64,000 bases of DNA from Sisyra terminalis (Eukaryota; Arthropoda; Insecta; Neuroptera; Sisyridae), in contig OY292275.1 of NCBI GenBank assembly GCA_958496175.1, forward strand, positions 63,999,701 to 64,063,700, written 5' to 3'. Shown here piece by piece: positions 29,579 to 41,709 of this stretch. Made by a program: the position numbers and the translations under genes. Position 1 is the first letter of the stretch. Each line of letters starts with the position of its first letter. The notes under the pieces were generated by a model that was not told the DNA's origin, made no database searches, and saw nothing but the letters and a program-made list of their open reading frames with translations.

Positions 29579-30825
29579 GGCACTTAATCGTCATTTGTTG
29601 TTTTTAGTTACCATAGAAACTGTCCTTACATGGACGACTAATTGACATCATATGCACGGCCATATACGAGCCAGTGCCTGGCTACCTGTATATATTTGAC
29701 CAGACTTAAATTTTTCTACAGACTATCCATTTAAAAATGATTAAATCTTGTGTCTTTATATTGTGGAGCAAAAGCGGTATAGTCTAAGAGCCAGTGGCTG
29801 GTTACCTGTATATATTTGACCAGACTTAAATTTTTAAACAGACTATCCATTTAAAAATTATTAAATCTTATGTCTTTATATTGTGGAGCAAAAGCGGTAT
29901 AGTCTAAGAGCCAGTGGCTGGTTACCTGTATATATTTGACCAGACTTAAATTTTTATACAGACTATCCATTTAAAAATTATTAAATCTTATGTCTTTATA
30001 TTGTGGAGCAAAAGCGGTATAGTCTAAGAGCCAGTGGCTGGTTACCTGTATATATTTGACCAGACTTAAATTTTTGTACAGAGAGTCTCCGTAACCGAAC
30101 ATATATGAATTCGTTAGTCACTAAGTCCAGCGCGGCTGCCGAAGGTGGTGCGCAGGTACATCAAGTATTAAAAATTGACTAATTTTAAATGTATTTGACC
30201 ACGTCTGTCGTTTGAAAACTTTAAAATATATTATTATTACTATTGAAAAATAACCATGGCAGACAATTATTCGGCGGTAAACTTAGTGGGCAGACAATTT
30301 TGAAGATACCAAAAAATATGAAATTTTTATAATTTGAAAAACCAGATCTGCCATTAATATATTTTTTCATTGTAGTCATAGAAGCTTATGACATATTAAT
30401 GGCAGATCTGGTTTTTCAAATTATAAAAATTTCATATTTTTTGGTATCTTCAAAATTGTCTGTCACTACGTTAACCGCGCGATAATGGTCTGCCATGGTT
30501 ATTTTTCAATTATAATAATAATATATTTTAAAATTTCCAAACTACAGACATGGTAAAATACATTTAAAATTAGTCAATTTTTAATACTTGATGTACCTTC
30601 GCGCACCACCTTCGGCAACCGCGCTGGACTTAGTGACTAACGAATTCATATATGTTCGGTTACGGAGACTCTCTGTACAAAAATTTAAGTCTGGTCAAAT
30701 ATATACAGGTAAGCAGCCACTGGCTCTTAGACTATATGGATAGACCGTGCATATGATATCAATTAGTCGTCTATGTAAGGACAGTTTCTATGGTAACTAA
30801 AAACAACAATTGACGATTAAGTGCC
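29579..30825. mobile_element. Foldback element with 120-bp tandem repeats in one arm
   Basis: The ends are inverted copies beginning GGCACTTAATCGTCA. The two arms pair over most of 1.25 kb and meet at a short centre near 30350-30385. The left arm carries a 120-bp unit repeated three and a half times (units start at 29668, 29788, 29908 and 30028), whereas the right arm has it once. Inverted arms with variable tandem repeats are typical of Drosophila FB-type transposons. No protein is encoded and no target duplication is obvious. Confidence 0.88.
29668..30078. repeat. 120-bp tandem repeat, about 3.5 units
   Basis: Units begin GAGCCAGTGGCTGGTTACC and recur at an exact 120-base spacing with a few substitutions. 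They are nested in the left arm of the foldback element at 29579-30825. Confidence 0.95.
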
Positions 30826-32694
30826 ATATATAAATGACAGATAAAGAGAGATACGATTTTCGAACAATTTCAAAGTAAAAATTATTTTAAACATGAGTCC
30901 TGTATACTAAACCCTTACGCTCTAAACTTGATATCAATATTATCACAACTAAACCCAACAATTATCCCAATCCTGAAATTGTACATTCGTTTCATTATCT
31001 TTAAGCTTAAATTTTTGAAGGTTTAATTTCTATCGAGTGTGACTTGTTTTCTGAATTGCTATTTACCTGCTAAAGTCTTTAGCGACTCTAGTCTCGCTAA
31101 TAAAAATCCGTAATCAAGAAATATCGATTTATTGAAATAATTTTAAATAAGTATCAATGACCAGTAACTTCCCGTGACATATTCACAGTCCAACACTGAC
31201 ACAAATGGTAAAATGATTTCCCCTTTTGGTTCCTCGCGTCCCATCCCCTTACTTAGGGGCCTTCGATGTCCAAGAAATTTTAACAACTATAGAAAATGTT
31301 CACATCTCGATAGCCTCTATATTATTTTGCTCATAGATATTTCGAGAATCAAACATGCGGGCATTTTAAAAGTCTCCGTTTATTCTATTTTTGATTTAAT
31401 TTCTAGGTTAGAGTCCAGTTTACTATTAATGCAATATCTTAGGTACTTTAAATGGTTCACTCGAATTGGTGTTTTTTTTTTTTTTTCAAAATTTGATAAT
31501 GAAATTTTTTCCTCATTTATAAGCCATAGTTCTATATAGTACTTTAAAAACGTAATTTCATGTAAAATGTGCAGAAATTCTAATATAAAATAAAATAAAC
31601 CTAAAATCACATAGTTCTAATATATTCTATACCAATATATAAGAATTTTGAATCAATCTGTACTTGGTTTTCCCAATTTTTTATTCCTAGATATATTATG
31701 TAAGCAAGTGCATATATTTCGTAATTAAATTTGGATATATTGCTTAAAATGATTTGAAAAATTCCACCGCGCACTAGTTGGTCTTAAAGCGATAAATAGA
31801 TTGAGAAAAATCGATGGACAATTCCGCAGCGCTATTTAAAGAAATTCAAATCCATATGAGAGCCAATTATTGGTGTATGGTAGTGATTGATTGTTTGTTT
31901 AAATTAAAAATAAACCACGAATAAATAAGAAAAAAAATTTGTTGAATATTTTCATAGGTGGACATCCGGCGTTTCAATTCGCTCATTAAATATTCTCCAA
32001 ACGCATTTGTTTATGTTATTGGAATATTCGATTTAAACGACCTTCAAACTTGAACAATTTGCCAATGGTGATATCTTTTTCAAAGCTGAATGATTCATAT
32101 AAGTAATGTGTGTAGATCAAGTTAGTAATGAAGTGGAGGTCAAAAACTTTTGCATCGAACTGTATTTGTTGGCTCTTATACACCACGCTGATTTGAGATA
32201 TATATTCGTATAGATATGGAAACCTGTTATTACGGAATTTGATAATTCCTCGAATAAATTTAGTTGAAAAAAAAATCGATTGTGTAAGAGTTTTGAATCA
32301 ACTCTTTGATTAAAATTGTTCCCTTAATCTAAAGGGTTGGATTTATATTTATTTTTTTTTTTTTAACTTTCTTTGCTTTGTATTTGAATATTGAAGAGCA
32401 TATGGCACTCGTTTGCTATGTAATTTGATATACTTGCAAGAATATGAGATGAGATATAGAAAAGAAAACATTGAAATGTTTATACCGTCGTGCCATATGT
32501 CCTTGTCCTTTGAGGAGCCCAAGCACTGATGCAATTTTTAACATTTCCGTAAAATCTAAAGTGGTACTCAACCAGGCCATGGCTCATGGATCCATGGATC
32601 GAAATGGTAATCGAATAGGACAATTTCTGATCAATTTAGCAGGTGAGGTGAGACGTCATCCCGTTAAAGTGCCTTCAAAGTCAAGTTTCCGTTA
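30826..32694. other. Intergenic DNA, no gene seen
   Basis: Nothing recognisable. The frame at 31174-31539 has no supporting motif or codon bias. Confidence 0.4.
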
Positions 32695-34061
32695 TAGTCT
32701 CGGATCCCACTGCAGAAAAGTGTAGTGATCGAGTATATGCTAAAAACCTAATTTTTACGCATATTTATCATCAGGAGAATAAATATCTACTAGGTTGCCT
32801 ATCAAAATGTGGCCGCTAGTATTTTTAATTGATTTTTCGCAAAATTTTAATTGATTTCAGGGTTGCCGTTGCGCACTTGACCGCACCTCTTCGCAGCCAG
32901 GTGTCAACAGGTATGATTTTGGGCTCTTTTTACGTTCATTACGTGCATTTATGATTTATATATAAAATTAAAGCTAATTTTTTTCTCATTATTATGATAT
33001 ACGATTGCCCAATTAAATCTGGCCGCAAATAAGGGTTTCTGGCTGCTAAAGATGGTAAATATTTAAAAAAACAGTGAAAGAGAGCTAGTCAGATTCAACC
33101 AGTCAGACGAGGACAGCGATTGGCAGCCGTGCGACGTTTTATAGCCATTGCGCATGCGTCGGATGCTAGTGTTCTCCATCACTCAAGTACTTCCGGAGTA
33201 CTTTTTTGAGCCAAGTTTTATCAATATCGATTCTGATCCTTTTTCAAATGGTTGTGGCAAAGTAGACCCAATTTGATATAAACAATAGAAACCATCAATG
33301 ATTTCTATGTCGACTTACACCTGGCTTACACCAGTTAAGGCATCACCAGCATCGACATTTATCGTCTGCTCCAGCTAATCCCGGATAAGTCGACATAGAA
33401 ATCATTGATGGTTTCTATTGTTTATATCAAATTGGGTCTACTTTGGCACAACCACTTGAAAAAGTAGCGGAATCGATATTGATAAAACTTTGTTCAAAAA
33501 ATACTCCGGAAGTACTTGAGTGGTTGAGAACGCTAGCATCCGATGCATGCACAATGGCTTTAAATCGTCATACAGTTGGCAATCGCTGTCTTCGTCTGAC
33601 TGGTTAAATCTGACTAGCTCTCTTTCACTGTTTTTTTAAATATTTACCATCTTTAGCAGCCAGAAACCCTTATTTGCGGCCAGATTTAATTGGGCAATCG
33701 TATATCATAATAATGAGAAAAAAATTAGCTTTAATTTTATATATAAATCATAAATGCACGTTATGAACGAAATAACGGCCCAAAATCATATCTATTTACA
33801 CCTGTTTGCGAAGAGGTGCGGTCAAGTGCGTAACGGCAACCCTGACTTTTTAAAGTCTTTATATATATTGCCGTGAAGTCGATATTTTATTTTAAAAACA
33901 AATCAATTAAATTTTTGCAAAAAATCAATTTAAATACTAGCGGCCACATTTTGATAGGCAATCTAGTAGATACTTATTCTCATGATAATAAATATGCGTA
34001 AAAATTAGGTTTTTGGCATATACTCGATCACTACACTTTTCTGCAGTGGGATTCTAGACTA
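32695..34061. mobile_element. PIF/Harbinger-like element, copy 2, TTA duplication, inverted gene fragment
   Basis: Same termini as copy 1, flanked on both sides by TTA (32692-32694 and 34062-34064). Its interior is itself palindromic: the coding remnant occurs once in reverse (about 33060-33310) and once forward (about 33370-33606), meeting near 33330-33370. Both halves contain stops. A transcript would form a long hairpin. Confidence 0.85.
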
Positions 34062-35498
34062 TTATAACTTCTTCGGCATCTTCGGACGGTCTTGTTATTT
34101 ATTTTTTTTTTTTTTTGGTATCTTGAAAGTGTTTAAGCTTCAATCCTCGGCTCAATTGTGTTAGTTGGCACTGAAAATATTTTCCAGTAATGGTTTTATT
34201 ATGGTTGAAATAATCCATAATAGAGTACGCCATCCTGGTCCCTCTAAATGCACAGTGACAACTTCTTGTCTCCTGTAAAAACCCCTTTGGAGTAGTTGTT
34301 TGCACGCCAAGAAATTCCCTGTTTTTGTATCATATCTATCGACTTCAAGTGGTTTCTTATATTACCTACGTCATTTTAATAACAATCGCAATAGAACCGA
34401 TTTTCAGCTATTGAAATTGGCGTTGAGGAAAACGAAAATTGTTGAAAGCACTTAACTTTCTTCCATATCCACATCTCATTGAATATCGATTGAAAATCTA
34501 TCTGTTGTTGTACCTACACACGGATCAAGTTCTTCCGTACGACGACCATCGACATATGTCGGTAATAAAACCATTGACTCAGAACAACAGTTTCTATCAT
34601 TTCCAAAGAAATTTCTTCAAATCACACCAATTTGGTGCTAATTCGACTAATTAAATGATAACTTAAATTAAATATAAATTATCTCTAATGTCCGCAGTTA
34701 ATTAGTGAATGAATTTAGCAGCGAAGCAGAAACGCATATTGCAAGTGAACTGAAAAGTTGTAGGTTTAGGTACCAAACATCAATTTTTGGTGTGCATCTC
34801 TTATTACAACAATGGAATAACAGTTTAACAGTTAAAATGTATCATTTAACATGTGGCCAACAGTTATTTGTTGAAAATATGGATCCATTCGAAAGGTGCA
34901 GATGAATTATAACTGTACCTTTCTACCTTCCCGTCTACCATCTCAGCCATCATAGAATTGTAATAAAGAGAAAAAATCAACCTATTCAATCTATTGACTT
35001 CAATTAAATTTACATTCTCTCTTGATTGCCGCCACAAATGTGCAACGGTTTAACTCGAAAAATATGTCTAAACTTCAACGCACTGTAGTAGACAACAATG
35101 ACCATATATGGCTTGGAAACATAGTTATTTAATTAGCGATCTAAAGAATTCCCAATGTGTAACATTCAACTACACATCAACAAATATTGCTCAATTTAAA
35201 TATGTCGATTTCGACTGTATGCAAGTAGGAGTCGCTAGAGTATATGAACTTATAAATAAAACATTTTTTTTTCTGTTTTGTAATTGTTGCTTTAAACGAT
35301 CAACAATTAAGTAATTCTGGCACACATATTATAAATATTTGCTTTGTATTTACTCATCTTCCTTCGTATTTGCCATCTAATGATTAAGTTCTACATTAAA
35401 CCGTTTATTTAAGCCATAAAAAAAATGTGAGCCGTCACGGGACGCCTGGTAGATGTGAAACATCGAGTTTGTATTAAAGACGAGATTAGAAAACCACC
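34062..35498. other. Intergenic DNA with an isolated CArG box
   Basis: No gene found. A perfect CCATATATGG occurs at 35102-35111, with no recognisable promoter beside it, so it is probably incidental. Confidence 0.4.
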
Positions 35499-37497
35499 AA
35501 ATAGGAATCTATGTCGAAACTTATGTTAAAAAATCGGCTTGATATACAAACACATTTTATATACTTTTCACGACCAAATTCCTCTTTGACCTTGAGATAT
35601 GGGCAAAAATATCCCTCCGCATGGCTATTTTTCAAAGTTAAATATCTCAAACACTAATTAAGCTAGAGATGTGAAACCAACGCGAGGCTGTAGATTATTT
35701 TACAGAGTATATCATATATTTTTTTGAAATTTTTAGAAAAAAAAAAGTTATAAAAAAAAAATCCAAAAAACAAATGAAATAATTTTTTTTATGTGTTCTC
35801 TGAAAATGACAATCACGAAAAAAATATATTTTATGCTTCTACATGAGCACTACAACTCATAAAAATTGCGTGAAAAAATTGTTGGTACAACACTTTGAAA
35901 AAAAATGAAATGTGATTTACGCCTAATAGTATACCTCGGTTTTATTTTTTTTCGAAGTGTTTCACCAATTTTTTTGTCACAAAACTTCAATTAAAAAATA
36001 GGCCACATATTGGAGCAAAACATATATTATTAGGATGATTTTTTTTTAACTTTCTTTGGTCCCATCGTGACATTTTGCTAAAAATACCAAAAAAAAATCC
36101 CTGAAAGTTTGAGCCCTTAATATTAATTGTAAGTCCTCGACCAGAACGTGTAAAGATTTCCCATTGAAAATACACGGAAACTCTGATTTTTTTATTTTTA
36201 AATTTCTATATCTCAGCGGCATTTCATGGGATCGCTTTTACCGAAGATGGTTTTTTCTCAGAATTAAACGCTCTACAAAAGTGCCCATTGCGACAAAGTC
36301 GTAACTCACACCGGTCAGGTAGTACGGGCCACTGAACCTGATTTTTCCATAAAATTCCCGTTTTTTTTTTGCATTTATCTCGTAAATAACAAGAGCTACG
36401 GAAAAATTACAAATGAAAAACTTGTAGAGAATTTGATTTCCTACAAAAAAGGTCCTGCAGACCAAATCGCGAAGATCAATATTAAACGAGATATTAAGCC
36501 TTGAATTTTATGGAAAAATTAGGTTCAGTGGCGGCCCGTACTACCTCACCGGTGTGAGTTACGACTTTGTCGCAATGGGCACTTTTGTAGAGCGTTTAAT
36601 TCTGAGAAAAAACCATCTTCGGTAAAAGCGATCCCATGAAATGCCGCTGAGATATAGAAATTTAAAAATAAAAATCAGAGTTTCCGTGTATTTTCAATGG
36701 GAAATCTTTACACGTCTTGGTCGAGGACTTAAAATTAATATTAAGGGCTCAAACTTTCAGAGAATTTTTTTTTGGTATTTCCAACAAAATTTCATGATGG
36801 GACCAAAAAAAAAAAATCACCCTAATATATTATTTTCATAATTGTAAGTCTAGGAAAACATAAAAAAAAAATATTAGTTTTTTGGTTTTTCTATATTTAC
36901 TCTTATGATGATTACTTTCAAGATCAAAATAATTGATCCCAAAAGCGAAAAAAACAATTAGTGTTCAATTTTTATTGTGTTCAGTTTTTTTTCCTTTTGG
37001 GATCAATTATTTTGATCTTGAAAGTAATCATCATAAGAGTAAATATAGAAAAACCAAAAAACTAATAATTTTTTTTATGTATCCTTAGACTTACAATTAT
37101 GAAAATAATATATGTTTTGCTCCTATATGTGGCCTATTTTTTCTTGTAATTTTGTGACAAAAAAATTGGTGCAACACTTCGAAAAAAATTAAAATCGAGG
37201 TATACTATTAGGCGTAAATCACATTTAATTTTTTTTTTCAAGGTGTTGCACCAACTTTTTTTTCACGCAATTTTTATGAGTTATAGTGCTCATGTAGAAG
37301 CATAAAATATATTTTTTTCGTGATTGTCATTTTCAGAGAACACATAAAAATAAAATATTCCATTTGTTTTTTGGATTTTTTTTGTATAATTTTTTTTTTC
37401 TAAAAATTTCAAAAAAATATATGATATACTCTGTAAAATAATCTACAGCCTCGCGTTAAATTTACTTCTCTAGCTAAATTAGTTTTTGAGATATATA
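35499..37497. mobile_element. Long palindromic element (family of 54367-55666), with a nested palindrome
   Basis: The left arm from about 35499 and the right arm ending about 37497 are inverted copies and match the complete palindrome at 54367-55666 (GGCTTGATATACAAACAC, ACGCGAGGCTGTAGAT). The right arm lacks the outer part. A second, unrelated palindrome (about 36031-36822) is inserted inside. No open reading frame of substance. Confidence 0.8.
36031..36822. mobile_element. Nested palindromic element (family of 47265-47815)
   Basis: Arms pair from a GATGATTTTTTTTT-like end, through TTTGGTCCCATC and GAGCCCTTAATATTAAT, to CCATTGCGACAAAGTCGTAA near the centre. The insertion interrupts the outer palindrome's homology to 54367-55666. 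Its ends resemble those of the palindrome at 41700-43070 (shared CTCTTAATATTAAT-like block), suggesting related families. Confidence 0.75.
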
Positions 37498-38869
37498 TTG
37501 TGTCAACTACCCTACTCCAAGGCATTGCTGAATTAAATAGTTTTGAGAATCAAAAGTGTCCCTTGTTCCATCGAAATAGGGCACTACAAACCTGTTTACA
37601 GTTGAAGCGAACCTTTGCTTTATAAAACAGACAAAAGCTATTTGTTTTTTTTTTTTAAAAAATATTAATATTTTAACGACAAAATCATTTATGACTAATC
37701 AGTTGTAAACAGTAAAATTACTTAATAATCCAAATAAGAGAAAATGAGAAAAATCGCAAAGTGAATGATTCAGGCATGATTCATCGCAGTCTCGGGGTTC
37801 CCTTATATTACACACACACTCATACAAATTGCATGAAACATAAATAAAGCCCCAACTCGCCAATTGTCCCTCTTGTTTGTTTACACGTGGATAAAGCGAG
37901 AGGTCACCATTTTCATTGGGTGAAAGTATTATACATAGATATGTGTGCAATGTTCAAATTAATTCATTCTCAACGGAAAGGAATGAGGAAACCCCGACAA
38001 AAACGTAGGTACATAAAATTGGTGACTCATAAATGTTTGATAAACTCCAAGGTTTAATCAGACGATCGTCAGACACTTTGACCTCTTATATCTGTGAGAT
38101 TTTATCTTCAAAATCTTTTCAACCACATTTGTCGTCAGCATCTGCTTACACCAAATGGTTCAAATGCCATATATTGTCATTTTGAAACTGGGTTAACCAA
38201 TCAATTTACGTTATTACCCATATAATCGTACAAAGGATTGATGACATAACATTTATAAGCACCGGAACTTGGACCAGTTGATTTCCACAAGCATTCATAG
38301 ACAAAAATAAACAAGTTTTTTATAGATCTTAATTTTTTTTTTACTTTTCATCATCACTGACGTTCTTATTCGACAATAAAAAGTGACCAAAAAAAAAGAC
38401 AGCAAACCTGATTTGAGACATTGGCAAAGCACATTGTTGTTGAATTAAGTAACTGTTGTTTCGCAGAATGAATGGGAACAACAGTTTAAATAAATTTAAC
38501 ATTAAATTGTGTACGAGAATTGATTTCATTCGAACGCTTTTGCGTTGACAATTCATTCGGAATTCAACAAGTCTGTCTGTGTGTGTGTGTGTGTGTGATC
38601 CATTTATGGGCACAATTGGCCTCACTGCTGTATGGTCAATCATTCTATCAGCACTCTTCGTTAGTCCATTCGACATCCACAGCATTCCAAGAACAAACGA
38701 AGAACGAGCGGCCGCGGGGTAAAGGGATGACAATCTTGAATCAGCTGACATCTTCGTTACAACTTCAGCCCAACAACAAACCCTCCAGATTATAATAATC
38801 TTGAGAAAAATCATCGATCTAATCTATCTATTATTAACCAGAGGAAAGATTTGATTATTTGTTTGCTTT
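37498..38869. other. Intergenic DNA with a GT microsatellite
   Basis: A (GT)n run lies at 38577-38598. A GC-richer segment at 38640-38790 is open in more than one frame on both strands and has acceptor- and donor-like signals, but there is no recognisable protein, so no gene is called. Confidence 0.4.
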
Positions 38870-40203
38870 GAATAGGCACCGAAACTACTTGACCGATTTG
38901 AAAAATTCTTTCACTGTTGTGAAGCTATACTATTTCCGGTGAACATAGGCTATATTAAAGTTTCAGAAAAATTAGAGATCCATACTAAAACTCCAATAAT
39001 GTGTGAAAAAATTACCAAAAAACTTTCTTATATCGCGTGCGCTGGTGATTTAACTAAAGAACGGAACAACCGAATTTAATAAAACTTTATACTAAGATAC
39101 AACACAATTACCCACACACGTTAGGCTACTTATCATTCCTTAAAAATAATAAGGGAATGTACCCCCTACGTAAAAACTGAGGGATGAAAAAAAATTTTTA
39201 CTTTAGATAGGCGAGTTATATATCATTGAAAAGGTATTTAAAAGTTAGAGAATGATCTGTATTAATATTTTTAGTTGAACTAATAAAAAGCACAGTAATT
39301 TAATTTAAAGTACAAAAAATTGCGTTTTTGAAATATAAATGTTTTTATAGATAATAATCTGAAAGTAAAATTTTTTTTTACAAAGTTGTTGTAAATAGAT
39401 CCTTAGGGTTGCTCAGTAAGGAAATATTAACGAAAAAAATGTAAAAATAATAATAATAATAGTAAAAAAGCTTAAAGTACCTAAATACGTTTTTAAAATC
39501 GTGTATTTATATACCCCTTCTGACTGATGAAATTTTAATATTCGGTGTATTTCTTATAGGAAGTAGGCATGTGATAAGATTTTTTTTTTGAAAATTCCTA
39601 CCCTAACGGACAAGGGTGGATTTAGGATTTTTTTCTTGAGGGGGGACAATATATTTTATTTACAAGTGCGTGAAAGGGATCACGAAAAAAAATCGCAATT
39701 CCAGCCAGAAATCATCATAATGATAAATAATAAATAATCATATCATTATGATGATAAAAGAAATTTAAAATCCTCTTCCAAAGCCAAAGGCATACGCCAA
39801 ATCGTGTATGGTGAACTCTGGACTATCCAATATGGTTTAATTATATAGTTGAAATTCAGATATTTCACTAATAAGTTTATAGATACATAATGGTTGTACA
39901 TGATTATGGAAGAACTGGGTTTCGTGCAATTGTACAAATTTCAATTTCGCGGTTGTGTTGTACATTGCAATAGTGTGATAGTTTTTGGAAAAAGGTTCAT
40001 TCGGGAATCGAAACAGTGAGATGGGGTTATTTTGACGCGAGTATTTTGATAACTTTCAACTTTTTTTAGTCATAATTAAGACCGAATTTATTGAACTTGG
40101 CGATATTTTTTATTTGATGTATGATGTAGTATGATTATATTTTTCGTAAAAGAATAAGAAAAATAAAATACGTTACGCAGACGAAGTCGCGGGGATCAGC
40201 TAG
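38870..40203 (+). mobile_element. Helitron-like element, copy 2
   Basis: Ends GTCGCGGGGATCAGCTAG at 40203 and shares with copies 1 and 3 the block GGAACAACCGAATTTAAT and the following sequence. With copy 1 it also shares a stretch around 39880-39940 (CATGATTATGGAAGAACTGG and variants) that is absent from the short copy 3. The left end is diverged and approximate. Confidence 0.6.
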
Positions 40204-41243
40204 TTGTTGAATAAGAAAATTTTAGGCGTAAACGCCTAAGACGTACACCAAGGTGTCCAGATCTAAACCTGACCATGGCTTTTTCAAAAAGATGAGATCA
40301 TTTGACAATGAAAACATATTTGTTGTGAATAATTTCATACTTGAACTTTTAAACAACAGTTCAAGATTTCCAATCTCTGATTTTCACTTTTCGTCGTTAA
40401 TATTAAACAAACCAAAAGTAGTTAAACTACGTACAATCATATTCTATAAACATTAATTGGTCTCCAGTTAATATCTGCGAATTTATGACGTCATTAAAAT
40501 ATCTTATTTATATTACTTATCAACTGAGTCATCATTGTAATATGAGTTTCCACAACTGTTAACTATTTATAAACACATCAATGATGAGTCAAATCTTTCA
40601 AAGCTTAAATATCCCAAAACGAAAAACTTTCTCTCAATTTAATTAAACAAATGAATTTTAAAAAGTGTGATTTATTCGATTGATATATAATTAATTGATA
40701 GTTTTGGAAAGGACGGAGAGACAGAGAAGAAATTATTTATATTCAAGTTCATCATATTCGTCAACCTTCGTCTGTCAAAACTCTCATTGAAAGTTTCTCG
40801 TCCATTTCCATTTAAGAGAGATAAAAGGGCATTTTTCTTGAAGGTAAACAATATGATGATCGTATACGATCCACTTGGTTTTCCACACACTTTCTCTGTG
40901 AAAAATGAACCCCATTAAGCATGTGACAGAAAAGGACAACACTTATTATCATATGAAGTTCTTTTAAGCAATTTAAATCATTTGAAGTCATCATCAACGA
41001 CTATGGTAATATAAAAGAAGGTATTCGAATCCTGCAATGCATGCTGGGAAATATGCCAAGATGTGGCGCCGCCACAAGTGTATCTCTAGAATACTAACTA
41101 TCCGAAACTATACACTTTTGTGCTAACTGTCAAAATTAGTACTTTAGACACACTTGTGACTTATGCACACTTGTGCACCACATTGTCACACATTTCCCAT
41201 TATGTATTGCTGAATTGGAATACCTTCTTTTATATTATCTTAA
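40204..41243. other. Intergenic DNA, no gene seen
   Basis: No feature of note; short frames on both strands are unsupported. Confidence 0.4.
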
Positions 41244-41370
41244 CATGCGCTACGTGACGTATCCAGAAGAAATTCGTACATATCTTCAGACTGATTCAAA
41301 TTTCAAAATTCTTCGTATGACGTCATATTTTTTTTTCTAATGGGGCAACCTGTGTAATTTATAAACCTTG
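41244..41370. mobile_element. Mutator-like MITE, left end missing
   Basis: Collinear with 56265-56419 from TGCGCTACGTGACG to the terminus ATAAACCTTG, but lacking the left terminal repeat. The internal CRE palindrome TGACGTCA is intact at 41318-41325. Confidence 0.75.
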
Positions 41371-41657
41371 AGCATGGCGTACTAGAAGCGCCATCTACGT
41401 AGGCACAAATTTTATGGTAACTAAAAACAACAGGTGGCAATTGACTGTCCATAAGCGCCAGTCTATACAAATAAGAATGGATGAACCTACGAACCTGTTA
41501 TTAAAATTATTCAAACACTACTTTAGTACTTTTAGTAGGAATACCTACGGCTCTCAAAAATTCAGATAAGTAATATTATAAGTCAATAAATAGAAATTCT
41601 TGCTGAAAAAAATTTTTCCCGGTGTAAATTTCATGAATACCATTTTATCCATAGTTA

Positions 41658-41663
<6 letters not shown>

Positions 41664-41707
<44 letters not shown>
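41664..41707. repeat. AT dinucleotide microsatellite
   Basis: About 40 bases of almost pure TA repeats immediately left of the palindromic element. Confidence 0.95.

Positions 41708-41709
<2 letters not shown>

Noticed and set aside
35102..35111. Third CArG box CCATATATGG
   Set aside because: No promoter, TATA element or gene nearby; an AT-rich 10-mer is expected by chance occasionally.
38341..38814. Minus-strand 157-residue frame and the overlapping plus-strand frame 38520-38795
   Set aside because: Both run through a GT microsatellite, overlap each other and contain no recognisable motif. Splice-like signals exist but support several incompatible readings.
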